Assembly: GCA_002688175.1 (NCBI GenBank)
Contig: NZCC01000074.1
Location: 1-43,073, forward strand
From: Chromatiales bacterium
GTDB taxonomy: Bacteria; Pseudomonadota; Gammaproteobacteria; Steroidobacterales; GCA-2729495
Length of the DNA: 43,073 nt
Direction: 5' to 3'
Of this stretch, positions 34,941-42,994 are shown piece after piece. How positions within the stretch are numbered: the stretch's first letter is position 1; each line of letters opens with the position of its first letter. Position numbers and translations under genes: made by a program. A model generated the notes under the pieces. The model saw only the letters and a program-made list of their open reading frames with translations, did no database searches and was not told where the DNA came from.

Positions 34941-36304
34941 CAGGTTACCTTGGAACTGCTCATGACCGATTCCAGCGCTGCTGCGTATGCAGCTATCTCT
35001 GCAGCCGTACGCATTTCGGTCGCGCAGACCAGCAGTGCATGGCCAAGTTCAGGATAATCAGCCGACAAGTCATAGCCGACGAGAATATTCTGTTGCCCAA
35101 GTGCCTTAATCAGTGGTCCAACCGGGCGATCAAATTGCAGAACCGCCTCATGAAAAAATGGCTCGAACATGACTGTCACTCCGTCCGTTTCACCAAGTTT
35201 CTCGGCCAGTACTTTTGTATTGGCGTGGCACTGCAATGCTATACGGCGCAGTCCGTCACTCCCCAGCAACGACAGGTAAATTGTCGCAGCGGTCACCATC
35301 AACCCCTGGTTAGTACAGATATTTGAAGTCGCCTTCGACCGACGTATGTGCTGTTCTCGAGCCTGCAGCGTTAAAGTAAACCCGGGCTTGCCGTCAATAT
35401 CGACGGTCCGTCCGACGATGCGCCCCGGCATCTGCCTGACTATCTGTTGCCGGCACACGAGGTAACCGAAGTACGGACCACCGGATGCAACCGGGATGCC
35501 GAATGGCTGGCCCTCACCACAGGCGATGTCTGCACCCGCAGCGCCCCATTCACCCGGTGGACGCAAAATCGCCAGGCTCATTGGATTGCAGATCGCGATA
35601 ACGAACATCTGCTTTGCGTGCGCCCAATCCGTTAACGTATCGACATCATCGAGCGTGCCAAGGAATGTCGGTTGCTGCAAACAGACGGCGGCAAATTCTT
35701 CTGCCGCCAAACCATCCAGGGCTGCTAGCTCCGTCTGCCCGTCGCGGCAACTGATTTCAACCAGTTCAATGCCCTGCCCTTCGGTCAGACGTCGTGCCAC
35801 AGTTCGGTACACCGGATTCACTGAGCGACTGACCAGGATTTTTCTGGAATTAACTTTACGATTGCTGCGTACCGCCATCAGACAGGCTTCGGCGAAAGCT
35901 GTCGCGCCGTCATATAGCGACGCATTGGAAACATCCAGGCCGGTCAGGTTTGCCATCATCGACTGATATTCGTAGATGACCTGCAACGTACCCTGGCTGG
36001 CTTCAGCCTGGTACGGCGTATAGGCACTATAAAACTCGCCCCGGGTCGCAAGATCCCAGACTGCCGCAGGAATATGGTGTTCGTAAGCACCGGCGCCGAT
36101 AAACGATACGACGCCAGCATCTTTAGCCGCGCGGGACCGCATTAATCGCGTAATCGCCGCTTCGCCCATGCCGGCCGGTATATTGTTCAGCTCGTTAATG
36201 CGTAATGCGGCCGGAATCTCGTCAAACAGCGTCTCAGTGTCAGCGACGCCGATCGCACTCAGCATCGCGGCAACGTCCTGCTCGGTATGAGGAATAAATG
36301 GCAT
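34940..36304 (-). CDS. gcvPA: Glycine dehydrogenase (decarboxylating) subunit 1
   Basis: The N-terminal half of the split P-protein, 454 residues. It shares the PLP-transferase fold but lacks the PLP lysine, as expected for PA. Typical parts: [59 protein letters not shown] and [11 protein letters not shown]. It pairs with subunit 2 directly downstream, with a one-base stop/start overlap. The gap to gcvH upstream is 44 bp. It belongs to the gcvT-gcvH-gcvPA-gcvPB operon. Confidence 0.97.
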   Translation of the reverse strand: MPFIPHTEQDVAAMLSAIGVADTETLFDEIPAALRINELNNIPAGMGEAAITRLMRSRAAKDAGVVSFIGAGAYEHHIPAAVWDLATRGEFYSAYTPYQAEASQGTLQVIYEYQSMMANLTGLDVSNASLYDGATAFAEACLMAVRSNRKVNSRKILVSRSVNPVYRTVARRLTEGQGIELVEISCRDGQTELAALDGLAAEEFAAVCLQQPTFLGTLDDVDTLTDWAHAKQMFVIAICNPMSLAILRPPGEWGAAGADIACGEGQPFGIPVASGGPYFGYLVCRQQIVRQMPGRIVGRTVDIDGKPGFTLTLQAREQHIRRSKATSNICTNQGLMVTAATIYLSLLGSDGLRRIALQCHANTKVLAEKLGETDGVTVMFEPFFHEAVLQFDRPVGPLIKALGQQNILVGYDLSADYPELGHALLVCATEMRTAAEIAAYAAALESVMSSSKVT

Positions 36305-36348
36305 TAGAATTTCAGAGTGGTCTTGACCGGATCCTGGCTGCTCGCCGG

Positions 36349-36744
36349 TTAGCCTGAAGATTCAGCGAGGAACTGGCTGTAGGCATCAGCATCCATCAAT
36401 TCATCCAGCTCTGCCGGATCGGATGGATCGATTTTCACCAGCCAACCCTCCTCATACGGACTCTTGTTAACCAGTTCCGGTTCATCAGCCAGGGCGTCAT
36501 TTGCCTCGGCCAGCGCGCCGCTGATAGGAGCATATACATCGGATGCGGCCTTGACGGATTCAATCACGATACAGGCATCACCCTTTGCTAATGTGGCGCC
36601 ATCTTCCGGTTGCTCAACATAAACCAGTTCGCCCAATGCCTCCTGAGCATGATCCGTTATGCCGATCATGACCAACCCATCGTCCAGTAGCTGAACCCAT
36701 TCATGCTCTCCGGAATACTTGCGATCCCCCGGCACTTCACTCAT
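36349..36744 (-). CDS. gcvH: Glycine cleavage system H protein
   Basis: The lipoyl carrier shuttling the aminomethyl group between P, T and L proteins. Of about 131 residues from ATG 36744, the lipoylated residue is Lys65 in [13 protein letters not shown], matching the E. coli position 64. The start of the fold [12 protein letters not shown] and the closing [11 protein letters not shown] are typical. A TTG at 36765 is in frame, but GGGAG ten bases before the ATG favours the shorter form. No lipoate ligase or L-protein gene is nearby, so lipoylation and dihydrolipoamide dehydrogenase come from elsewhere. Confidence 0.96.
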   Translation of the reverse strand: MSEVPGDRKYSGEHEWVQLLDDGLVMIGITDHAQEALGELVYVEQPEDGATLAKGDACIVIESVKAASDVYAPISGALAEANDALADEPELVNKSPYEEGWLVKIDPSDPAELDELMDADAYSQFLAESSG

Positions 36745-36791
36745 CTCATCAAGACTCCCAACCAATAAATAAATATATCAGGCATCAACCC

Positions 36792-37880
36792 TTACTCATC
36801 AACCAGAATACGACCATGACGCACAAACGGTGGGCGCACGATCCTGGCCTCACGACTTTCGCTACGAATCTGAACCTGACAGGTACCGACAGCGTCGGCC
36901 GGAACCCTGGCCAATGCAATCGAACGCTGCATGGTCGGTGAGAAACCGCCGCTCGTAACCATTCCCTCACCAGACCCGGCCAACACCCGCTGACCATGTC
37001 GCATGATACCGCGATCTTCGAGAATCAGGCCGACCAATTTTGCCTCTGGCCCCTGCATACGTTGTTGCTCCAGTGCGGCACGACCCATGAATGTCCGCTC
37101 GGCCGGTTCCCAGGCCACGGTCCAGCCCAGCGCCGATACCAGCGGTGAGGTCGACTGATCCATATCCTGACCATACAGCGACAGGCCTGCTTCCAGTCGC
37201 AACGTATCACGGGCGCCGAGTCCACACGGGCGGATACCGGCCGCACAGGCCTCATCCCAGAGGCGACACCCGGCATCAACGTTAACAACAAGCTCCCAAC
37301 CGTCCTCTCCAGTATAGCCGGTCCGCGCCACGAACCAGTCACCGTCACTGCAACTCATAAACGGGGTCTGATCGAAAGCCGTCTGCCGAAGTGCGGCGGG
37401 CAACAGCGGTGCAGCCAGCGACGTTGCCTTCGGCCCCTGTATCGCAAGCATCATGAATGCTGCCTGCTCGTGGACAGCAACGGCAAAATCATCGGCAATC
37501 TCGGTCATCCAGTCAATGTCCTGAACGCGAGTTGCCGCATTGACAATAACGCGATAATTATCGGCGCTGCGACAATACACGATCAGATCATCGATCACAC
37601 CACCGGTTTCATTGAGCATGCAGCTGTACAAACCCTTGCCGGGTGACTCGAGTTTGGCGACATCATTGGCAAGCAATCTCCGCAAGTAGTCTTCGGCATC
37701 CTGCCCGGTGACATCAACGACGGTCATGTGCGATACGTCGAAGATCCCGGCTGCTTCACGTACAGCATGATGCTCGTCGATCTGCGAACCATAATGCAGC
37801 GGCATATCCCAGCCGCCGAAATCGACCATCCGGGCACCGGCCTCAACATGGCGTATATATAAAGGGGTTTTATCAGGCAT
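36792..37880 (-). CDS. gcvT: Glycine cleavage system T protein (aminomethyltransferase)
   Basis: Transfers the one-carbon unit from aminomethyl-GcvH to tetrahydrofolate, releasing ammonia. The length of 362 residues is close to E. coli GcvT (364). It begins TPLYIRHVEAGARMVDFGGWDMPLHYGSQIDEH and has FDVSHM with the conserved catalytic-region Asp, then RTGYTGEDGWEL, GLGARDTLRLEAGL and TSGGFSPTMQRSIALARVP. It is the first gcv gene after pepP, with a 55-bp gap; I looked for a glycine riboswitch there and see none, as the gap is too short for one. Confidence 0.97.
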   Translation of the reverse strand: MPDKTPLYIRHVEAGARMVDFGGWDMPLHYGSQIDEHHAVREAAGIFDVSHMTVVDVTGQDAEDYLRRLLANDVAKLESPGKGLYSCMLNETGGVIDDLIVYCRSADNYRVIVNAATRVQDIDWMTEIADDFAVAVHEQAAFMMLAIQGPKATSLAAPLLPAALRQTAFDQTPFMSCSDGDWFVARTGYTGEDGWELVVNVDAGCRLWDEACAAGIRPCGLGARDTLRLEAGLSLYGQDMDQSTSPLVSALGWTVAWEPAERTFMGRAALEQQRMQGPEAKLVGLILEDRGIMRHGQRVLAGSGEGMVTSGGFSPTMQRSIALARVPADAVGTCQVQIRSESREARIVRPPFVRHGRILVDE

Positions 37881-37935
37881 AACGATAATTTTGTTCAGTG
37901 GCCAAATGCTTCACAAGCGAGTGAGCTGTTCCCTG

Positions 37936-39249
37936 TCATTCCAACGCCGCACCGACCAAAGCCTCTATATCTTCCACAGAGCGCGGCAGATCCCTGGTCA
38001 ATACATCGTGCCCGTCCCTGGTCACAACCACATCGTCCTCGATGCGAATACCAATTCCCCACCATCGTCTGGCTACACCGCGGCTACGCTCGGCAATATA
38101 GATCCCGGGCTCAACGGTCAACACCATACCCGGCTCAAGTAACCGCCAGTGATCCGCAACCTTGTAATCGCCGACATCGTGCACATCCATACCGAGCCAA
38201 TGACCGGTGCGATGCATGAAGAAACGCCGGTAAGCGCCATCCTTGATCAGTGTCGTCAATCTGCCCTTGAGCAGGCCGAGATCGCGCAGACCACGGGTAA
38301 CCACCTTGACGGCGGCTACATGCGGCTCGTTCCAGTGCCGTCCGGGCGTGATCATGGCCAGTGCCGCCTCCTGAGCCTCAAGCACGACATTATAAAGCTC
38401 GCGCTGTTCAGTCGAGAACTGCCCGTTAACCGGGATAGTCCGAGTGACATCGGACGCATAGTTCTCATACTCACACCCTATGTCGATCAGGGCGAGATCG
38501 CCGTCCTGCATCTGTCGATTATTGTCAATGTAATGCAGGGTGCAGCTGTTTGGTCCCGAACCGACGATCGGTAAATAGGCCATCTGCGTATCGTGACGCC
38601 GGAACTCATGGTGAAATTCTGCCTCGAACTCGTATTCATATAATCCGGGTCGACAAATACCCATCGCTCGCTTGTGCGCACTGGATGCAATCCTGGCTGC
38701 CTTGCGCATTGCACTGATCTCTGCCCGGCTCTTGTACAAGCGCAAGTCGTGCAACATATGATCAAGCGCCACAAACTCGTCAGGTGTGTGATCAGAAGAA
38801 CTGCCCTTGTCACGTAACGACGTAACCCAGCCAATCAGACGCTGATCGAATTCGGGATGTGTGCCAATCGAGTAATACACGCGTTCACACTGTTCGATAA
38901 TGCCAGGCAGAATTTCATCTATATCGGCAATGGGGAATGCATCATCCGCGCCGATTTCGTCAACTGCATTGCTGGTACCGGCAAGCTTGCCGTGCCAGAT
39001 CTCCTGTTGCGGATCGCGTTCGCGACAAAACAGCAGAAACTCACCGCCGGGACGTCCGGGTATCAGTACGGCTACAGCTTCAGGCTCGTTAAAGCCGGTC
39101 AGGTAATAGAAATCACTATCCTGACGAAAGCCATACTCGACGTCACGGTTTCTGTATCTTGTCTGCGCGGCCGGCAGCACGGCAACAGCACCCTTGCCAA
39201 TCATGCGCATAAGCTGACGCCTGCGCTTGGTAAACTCTTTCTGGTTCAA
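37936..39249 (-). CDS. pepP: Xaa-Pro aminopeptidase P
   Basis: A dimanganese aminopeptidase that removes N-terminal residues preceding proline. About 437 residues from the TTG at 39249, close to E. coli PepP (441). The N-terminal domain contains RNRDVEYGFRQDSDFYYLTGF. The pita-bread domain has all five metal ligands: Asp in LIDIGCEYENYASDVTR (two Asp), His in GHWLGMDVHD, Glu in TVEPGIY and Glu in IRIEDDVV. The TTG start is chosen because TGAGGA, containing the stop of the upstream ygfB gene, lies 7 bases before it. The ygfB-pepP pair is conserved in gammaproteobacteria. Here it runs into gcvT rather than ubiH. Confidence 0.95.
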   Translation of the reverse strand: MNQKEFTKRRRQLMRMIGKGAVAVLPAAQTRYRNRDVEYGFRQDSDFYYLTGFNEPEAVAVLIPGRPGGEFLLFCRERDPQQEIWHGKLAGTSNAVDEIGADDAFPIADIDEILPGIIEQCERVYYSIGTHPEFDQRLIGWVTSLRDKGSSSDHTPDEFVALDHMLHDLRLYKSRAEISAMRKAARIASSAHKRAMGICRPGLYEYEFEAEFHHEFRRHDTQMAYLPIVGSGPNSCTLHYIDNNRQMQDGDLALIDIGCEYENYASDVTRTIPVNGQFSTEQRELYNVVLEAQEAALAMITPGRHWNEPHVAAVKVVTRGLRDLGLLKGRLTTLIKDGAYRRFFMHRTGHWLGMDVHDVGDYKVADHWRLLEPGMVLTVEPGIYIAERSRGVARRWWGIGIRIEDDVVVTRDGHDVLTRDLPRSVEDIEALVGAALE

Positions 39250-39259
39250 GACCGGATCC

Positions 39260-39832
39260 TCAGTGGCGCTGCTTCTCGTTCGGCGACTTGCGAACCCGAT
39301 ACAACTCTTCAAAAGCGAGTTGCACGCTGACCCGTACAAACTCGACGATTTCTACATATGCAGCCTCACCTTCGGCACTGGTTTCATCGGCCGTGAAAGC
39401 CGCGCGCGTGATCTCGCTGAAATCTGCAATAATTTCACGGGTTATGCCCTCAGCCAGCAACGGGCTTTCCACGCCCGACTTTGGACCAGCGCCCAGCCCA
39501 TGCATGAAACTCTGGCACCAGAAGCCAAGACTCTCAGCCCGGACTTCGAGCGGTTCGTCATCCCCTGGCAACAACAATTCAAGCCCCATATCACCCTGAT
39601 CGAGCGCATTCCAGGTTGCCGTGGCCAGCGATTGCAGTACCTCGCGCGCATCCCCCCCAACATTATCCGTCTCTGCGAAAATCGAGGCTACCCAGGCCGG
39701 ACCCGCATCGGTACCCATAACGCAAGCCAGACCACAATATTCACCATGTATCTCGGCCGGTTCGCCGAGCGCACCAGAACCACGCAAAACCGCCTCGACA
39801 GTGGTGAAATCTGGTTGCGAAACACTACTCAT
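39260..39832 (-). CDS. ygfB: UPF0149 family protein (YgfB)
   Basis: A 190-residue all-helical protein of the UPF0149/YgfB family. The pattern is seen in SAMs-type positions: EIHGEYCGLACVMG near residue 30 and the SLGFWCQSFMHGLG segment near 105, with PLLAEGITREIIADFSEI following. Function in most species is unclear; it is regularly paired with pepP. It starts with ATG at 39832 and ends 10 bp before the pepP start. It is divergent from the zapA operon across about 195 bp, where the plus-strand promoter is visible. Confidence 0.9.
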   Translation of the reverse strand: MSSVSQPDFTTVEAVLRGSGALGEPAEIHGEYCGLACVMGTDAGPAWVASIFAETDNVGGDAREVLQSLATATWNALDQGDMGLELLLPGDDEPLEVRAESLGFWCQSFMHGLGAGPKSGVESPLLAEGITREIIADFSEITRAAFTADETSAEGEAAYVEIVEFVRVSVQLAFEELYRVRKSPNEKQRH

Positions 39833-39991
39833 TTGGTTATCTGCTCTTAATATAGAAGGTTAACTGGTTTGACCCATTCCGACAGAGTTTGCGGGGCTAT
39901 TGCATGATATTTGCGGCAGCCGGCCAGCAGAATTCCCCTGCTATACGCGGGTTGCCGGTGAATTCTAGCATCACGATCAGGTGCTGAACAT

Positions 39992-40021
39992 TTGACCGTA
40001 ACGCGCTACAGACACTATATT
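39992..40021 (+). promoter_or_regulatory. Sigma70-type promoter of the zapA operon
   Basis: TTGACC (39992-39997), an 18-bp spacer and TATATT (40016-40021). A transcript would start at about 40027-40029, right at the ATG of the first gene (40028). No Shine-Dalgarno sequence lies before that ATG, so a leaderless message is possible. Confidence 0.5.
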
Positions 40022-40027
40022 GAGTGT

Positions 40028-40258
40028 ATGAGTGATAAAAACGATAAAAGCTTTTCTCAGGAACTTCAGCGACTCGAGCGACGTCTAGACGAATTAGTTG
40101 TGATCACCAACCAAATCAAGGACGAGAATCGTTCGCTGAAACAACGTCAGGACGCGCTGATCGGAGAGCGCGCCACTCTTTTACAGAAAAACGAGCAGGT
40201 TCGATCGCGGGTTGCAGCGATGATAGGCCGGCTCAAAACAATGGAGCATGGTTCATGA
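40028..40258 (+). CDS. Small coiled-coil protein upstream of zapA (TIGR02449-like)
   Basis: A 76-residue, nearly all-helical protein with a leucine-spaced coiled coil (ELQRLERRLDELVVITNQI, ENRSLKQRQDALIGERATLL) and a basic end. Its size and position immediately before zapA match the TIGR02449 family of gammaproteobacteria; it is presumed to act in division but this is unproven. The ATG at 40028 is preferred over a longer reading from 39992, which would start inside the promoter. Its stop overlaps the zapA ATG by 4 bases (ATGA). Confidence 0.88.
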   Translation: MSDKNDKSFSQELQRLERRLDELVVITNQIKDENRSLKQRQDALIGERATLLQKNEQVRSRVAAMIGRLKTMEHGS

Positions 40259-40569
40259 GCGAGATGTTCGCACACGTCAATGTAAAGATCCTGGAAAAGG
40301 AATATCAGATCTCATGCCCGGCCGATGAGCGCAAAGCTCTCATCGATTCGGCAGAAATGCTCAACAACAAGATGCGCGAAATTCGCGATAGCGGAAAAGT
40401 TGTTGGCCTCGACAGAATAGCGGTTATGGCCGCATTGAACCTGGCCAATGATTTGATCAGCACCGGAGATGTCAGCACCGAACTCGAAACCAGCATCAAA
40501 TCCAAAGTTGTTCAGATGCGCCAACGCATAGAAACGGCACTGCATTCCGGTCAGCAACTTGATCTCTAG
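40255..40569 (+). CDS. zapA: Cell division protein ZapA
   Basis: An FtsZ-ring-associated protein that cross-links FtsZ filaments. 104 residues, typical for ZapA. The N-terminal globular part has VNVKILEKEYQISCPADERKALIDSAEMLN, with the family's K/R-EY pattern, then DRIAVMAALNLANDL and a C-terminal coiled coil (ELETSIKSKVVQMRQRIETAL). It is translated from an ATG overlapping the preceding gene's stop. 6S RNA follows downstream, the order seen in E. coli and relatives. Confidence 0.95.
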   Translation: MSEMFAHVNVKILEKEYQISCPADERKALIDSAEMLNNKMREIRDSGKVVGLDRIAVMAALNLANDLISTGDVSTELETSIKSKVVQMRQRIETALHSGQQLDL

Positions 40570-40683
40570 CGGCGGCTGACCCCGCTCTGCCGACTGCAAA
40601 AAAGCTTGCTTTCACCGCTGCAGGCAACGAATTTCAAGCCAAAAAAAAGCCCTCCGTCTCATTTTTAGCAACCTGCTTGCAGG

Positions 40684-40689
40684 TATAAT
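40684..40689 (+). promoter_or_regulatory. -10 element of 6S RNA promoter
   Basis: A consensus TATAAT seven to eight bases before the likely 6S 5' end. The -35 region is weak (about 40661-40666, ATTTTT). An inverted repeat CCTGC-TT-GCAGG sits directly upstream (40672-40683) and could bind a regulator or be chance. Confidence 0.55.
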
Positions 40690-40696
40690 CATTAGC

Positions 40697-40888
40697 AGGT
40701 TCCTCCTGTGGTGTTCGAGACTAGCCCGGAAGTCTTTCGACCCTAACTTTCAGATTTGGGATCAATGGTCTGTCGACAGCTTTGTGCAAAACCGCTTCGA
40801 GCGGATAGCCTGCTCTGTCACGGCTGATCCCACCTTCCGCTCTGGTTCGAGAGCAAGAGGTCTGTCACGGCACATACGGGAGGAACTT
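40697..40888 (+). ncRNA. ssrS: 6S RNA
   Basis: An approximately 190-nt RNA that binds sigma70 RNA polymerase as a promoter mimic. Evidence: position between zapA and the 5-formyl-THF cyclo-ligase gene, a TATAAT just upstream, and a long hairpin. The closing stem pairs GUUCCUCC (40699-40706) with GGAGGAAC (40879-40886), extended by UGUG/CACA. An inner stem pairs UGGGAUCA (40757-40764) with UGAUCCCA (40825-40832). The apex is CCGC-UUCGA-GCGG (40792-40804). The segments between closing and inner stems would form the open bubble. A U-run at 40891-40896 follows. Ends are approximate. Confidence 0.85.
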
Positions 40889-40923
40889 TCTTTTTTCCTG
40901 ACACCAATCTATGGTTGCTCGCC

Positions 40924-41505
40924 ATGAACAGCGCAGCGATTCGCGACACCATCAAAGCACAAAGAAATGCGCTTTCGACCAACGATGTTGTCGACGCATC
41001 AATTGATATTTCACGTCGCTTATGGAATGTGCCGGCACTGTCACGAGCCCGCCGCATTGCTTGTTATTTTCCAGTCGGGCGCGAGGTTGATTGCCGGTTT
41101 TTTATTTTATCTGCGTGGAATTATGGTCGCACCGTTCTATTGCCAGTGCTAAATGGCCCTGAGCTAATGTTCTCAGTTTACGACCCCAATACAACTTTTT
41201 TGCGCAATAAACACGATATTCCAGAGCCAAACGGAAAAAAATCACAACAAATAAAACCACAATATATTGACGTTATACTTGCACCACTTGTTGCTTTTGA
41301 CGCTTCAGGAAATCGAATTGGCATGGGTGGTGGCTATTACGATCGAAGTTTTCGCTTCATGCGCAGCCGCACAACCTGGCAACACCCTAAAATCATCGGC
41401 CTTGCGTATAACTTCCAGAAAGTCCCTAAAATAAAGGCTTGCAGCTGGGACATCCCTTTACAATTTGCCGTAACTGAAAAAAAAATCTATAAGTTCCAGC
41501 GCTAA
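40924..41505 (+). CDS. ygfA: 5-formyltetrahydrofolate cyclo-ligase
   Basis: Converts 5-formyl-THF to 5,10-methenyl-THF with ATP. About 193 residues from ATG 40924 (a TTG three codons earlier is possible). Family motifs: ACYFPVGREVD, the LLPVLNGPELMFSVYDP strand region and the signature RIGMGGGYYDRSF near residue 135, ending with AYNFQKVPKI. The gene is more A/T-rich than its neighbours, visible in long runs such as TTTTTTATTTTATC. It is probably cotranscribed with the 6S precursor, as known in E. coli. Folate one-carbon supply links it loosely to the gcv genes. Confidence 0.94.
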   Translation: MNSAAIRDTIKAQRNALSTNDVVDASIDISRRLWNVPALSRARRIACYFPVGREVDCRFFILSAWNYGRTVLLPVLNGPELMFSVYDPNTTFLRNKHDIPEPNGKKSQQIKPQYIDVILAPLVAFDASGNRIGMGGGYYDRSFRFMRSRTTWQHPKIIGLAYNFQKVPKIKACSWDIPLQFAVTEKKIYKFQR

Positions 41506-41637
41506 CACAACGTTACTCATCGAATAAAAAGATGCCAACATGAGACGTTAATCGCAATTATTTTTGCTCCAGCGAGTATATCAACGAAAACCTGCACAGA
41601 AACACCAAATAAAGACCGCGGGTTTTTAAGCATTGAT

Positions 41638-41667
41638 TTGCTAGCATTTTATTTTCTTATGTATATA
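41638..41667 (+). promoter_or_regulatory. Promoter of the histone-like gene
   Basis: TTGCTA (41638-41643), an 18-bp spacer and TATATA (41662-41667). The start would be near 41674, giving a leader of about 30 nt that contains GGAG (41690-41693) before the ATG at 41703. The rest of the 197-bp gap holds a weak inverted repeat (AACGT-CTCAT / ATGAG-ACGTT, 41509-41549) with a later T-run, a poor candidate terminator for ygfA. Confidence 0.5.
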
Positions 41668-41702
41668 CTCGGCCCGGTTATCCTGACACGGAGACTATTA
41701 GT

Positions 41703-42050
41703 ATGGCTGCATCAAGAAAGAAAGTTTCGCGCAAGAAGGCGAAACGCAAGGTTGCGAAGAAGCGCAAAGTAGTGCGCAAGACGCGCAAGAAGGCAAAACG
41801 CAAGGTAAAGAAGAAGGCTAAGAAAAAAGCCAAGAAAAAAGCTAAGCGCAAGGTAAAGAAAAAGGCCAAGCGCAAAGCTAAGAAAAAGGCTAAAAAGAAA
41901 GCCAAGAAAAAGGCCAAGCGCAAAGCTAAGAAAAAAGCCAAGCGCAAGGTAAAGAAGAAGGCTAAGAAAAAAGCCAAGAAAAAGGCTAAAAAGAAGGCCA
42001 AGAAAAAGGCCAAGCGCAAAGCCAAGAAAAAGGCATCGCGTAGACGTTAA
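41703..42050 (+). CDS. Lysine-rich histone H1-like protein
   Basis: A 115-residue protein made almost only of Lys, Ala, Arg and Val. After MAASRKKVSRKK it is a run of KKAK and KRKV-type four-residue units and ends SRRR. It resembles the C-terminal tail of histone H1 and bacterial H1-like or AlgP-like proteins that compact or bind DNA. There is no globular domain, so binding would be non-sequence-specific. Own promoter, GGAG ribosome site and a strong terminator mark it as a single-gene unit that is probably well expressed. The DNA is a 12-base repetitive sequence (AAGAAAAAGGCC-like), so length may vary between strains. The opposite strand has a long Phe/Leu open frame that is only its shadow. 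Confidence 0.92.
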   Translation: MAASRKKVSRKKAKRKVAKKRKVVRKTRKKAKRKVKKKAKKKAKKKAKRKVKKKAKRKAKKKAKKKAKKKAKRKAKKKAKRKVKKKAKKKAKKKAKKKAKKKAKRKAKKKASRRR

Positions 42051-42085
42051 AGTCTAAGCAGGTTCCCAAAAGGAGCTTGACAGAT

Positions 42086-42117
42086 AATATGCCCGCCACT
42101 GGCGGGCATATTTTTTT
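42086..42117 (+). terminator. Rho-independent terminator of the histone-like gene
   Basis: AATATGCCCGCC-ACT-GGCGGGCATATT is a 12-bp perfect stem with a 3-base loop, followed immediately by TTTTT. It lies 36 bp past the stop codon. It is the clearest terminator in the window. Confidence 0.9.
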
Positions 42118-42205
42118 CTGGTCCTCTTCTTTCCGGCCCGGGACCGAAGATCAAGACCACGAACAAGAGCAGAAGACGGGAAAACCAATCTCCCCCATGT
42201 ATGGT

Positions 42206-42211
42206 TATAAT
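42206..42211 (+). promoter_or_regulatory. Candidate -10 of rpiA promoter
   Basis: TATAAT 46 bases before the rpiA ATG. No good -35 hexamer is seen at the expected spacing, so this is a weak or activated promoter if real. CGGGAG (42243-42248) is the ribosome site of rpiA. Confidence 0.35.
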
Positions 42212-42256
42212 CGCGGCACATTCGGATGACGACGATACAATACCGGGAGCACTGCC

Positions 42257-42919
42257 ATGCATCATGGAGAAAAAAAACAGCAAGCTGCCAAGGCTGCGCT
42301 GCAGTGCATCAAACCCGGAACTATCCTCGGTGTAGGCACCGGCTCTACCGTCAATTACTTCATCGATGAATTGCCTGCATTTCGCGATCAACTGGAAGCC
42401 ATCGTAGTCAGTTCAAAGGCGAGCGAAGACCGCTTGAAGGAACTGGGGTTTACTATTACACCGCTCAATGAAGCTGGCAGCTTAGACCTGTATGTCGACG
42501 GTGCAGACGAAGCCAACAAGCAATTTCACCTGATCAAAGGCGGCGGCGGTGCATTGACCAGGGAAAAAATCCTGGCTGCCGCAGCCAGAGAGTTTGTCTG
42601 CATCATCGATGACTCGAAGTGGGTCGGAGTACTCGGCACATTCCCGCTACCGGTTGAAGTGATCCCTATGGCGCGCTCTTATATAGCGCGACAATTTGTC
42701 AAAAATCGTGGCCAGCCGATTCTGCGCCAGGACTTCATCACCGATAACGGTAACGAAGTTCTTGATATCTATAATCTGCAAATCACCAATCCCGTCGAAA
42801 TGGAAAATCGTTTCAACCAGATTCCAGGTATCGTCACCGTCGGCATTTTCGCCCAACGACCAGCCGACCGGATCTTCATGGCAACAGAAGACGGCGTGAA
42901 GGAAAAAATGCGCGGGTAG
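42257..42919 (+). CDS. rpiA: Ribose-5-phosphate isomerase A
   Basis: Interconverts ribose 5-phosphate and ribulose 5-phosphate in the pentose phosphate pathway. 220 residues, the usual length. Motifs: GVGTGSTVNYFID (phosphate loop), DLYVDGADEA and LIKGGGGALTREKI with the active-site Asp, Lys and Glu, then GVLGTFPLPVEVIPMA. An ATG at 42257 with CGGGAG upstream; a second in-frame Met two codons later does not matter. It stands alone between the histone-like gene's terminator and a convergent tRNA gene. Confidence 0.96.
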   Translation: MHHGEKKQQAAKAALQCIKPGTILGVGTGSTVNYFIDELPAFRDQLEAIVVSSKASEDRLKELGFTITPLNEAGSLDLYVDGADEANKQFHLIKGGGGALTREKILAAAAREFVCIIDDSKWVGVLGTFPLPVEVIPMARSYIARQFVKNRGQPILRQDFITDNGNEVLDIYNLQITNPVEMENRFNQIPGIVTVGIFAQRPADRIFMATEDGVKEKMRG

Positions 42920-42964
42920 AGTGCAGTTTAACCAATTAGGAAAAACCACCTTACTCAGAATACC

Positions 42965-42988
42965 CCAGTCCCGCGACAGCGGGCCTGG
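42965..42988. other. Stem-loop between rpiA and the tRNA gene
   Basis: CCAG-TCCCGC-GACA-GCGGGC-CTGG gives a 10-bp stem with one mismatch and a 4-base loop. On the plus strand it is followed by AAAAACA and on the minus strand preceded by TTGTTTTT, so it lacks a canonical U-tail in either direction. It may be a processing or weak termination structure. Confidence 0.45.
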
Positions 42989-42994
42989 AAAAAC

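Noticed and set aside
37881-37935. Glycine riboswitch before gcvT
   Set aside because: The gap is only 55 bp and has none of the expected tandem glycine aptamer structure.
41678-42025. Phe/Leu-rich minus-strand frame resembling a membrane protein
   Set aside because: Exact antisense of the Lys-rich histone-like gene: the AAG-rich codons become CTT/TTC. It has no promoter or ribosome site of its own.
42965-42988. Rho-independent terminator for rpiA or the tRNA
   Set aside because: The stem is good but neither strand has a T-run after it, so it was listed as an unclassified stem-loop.
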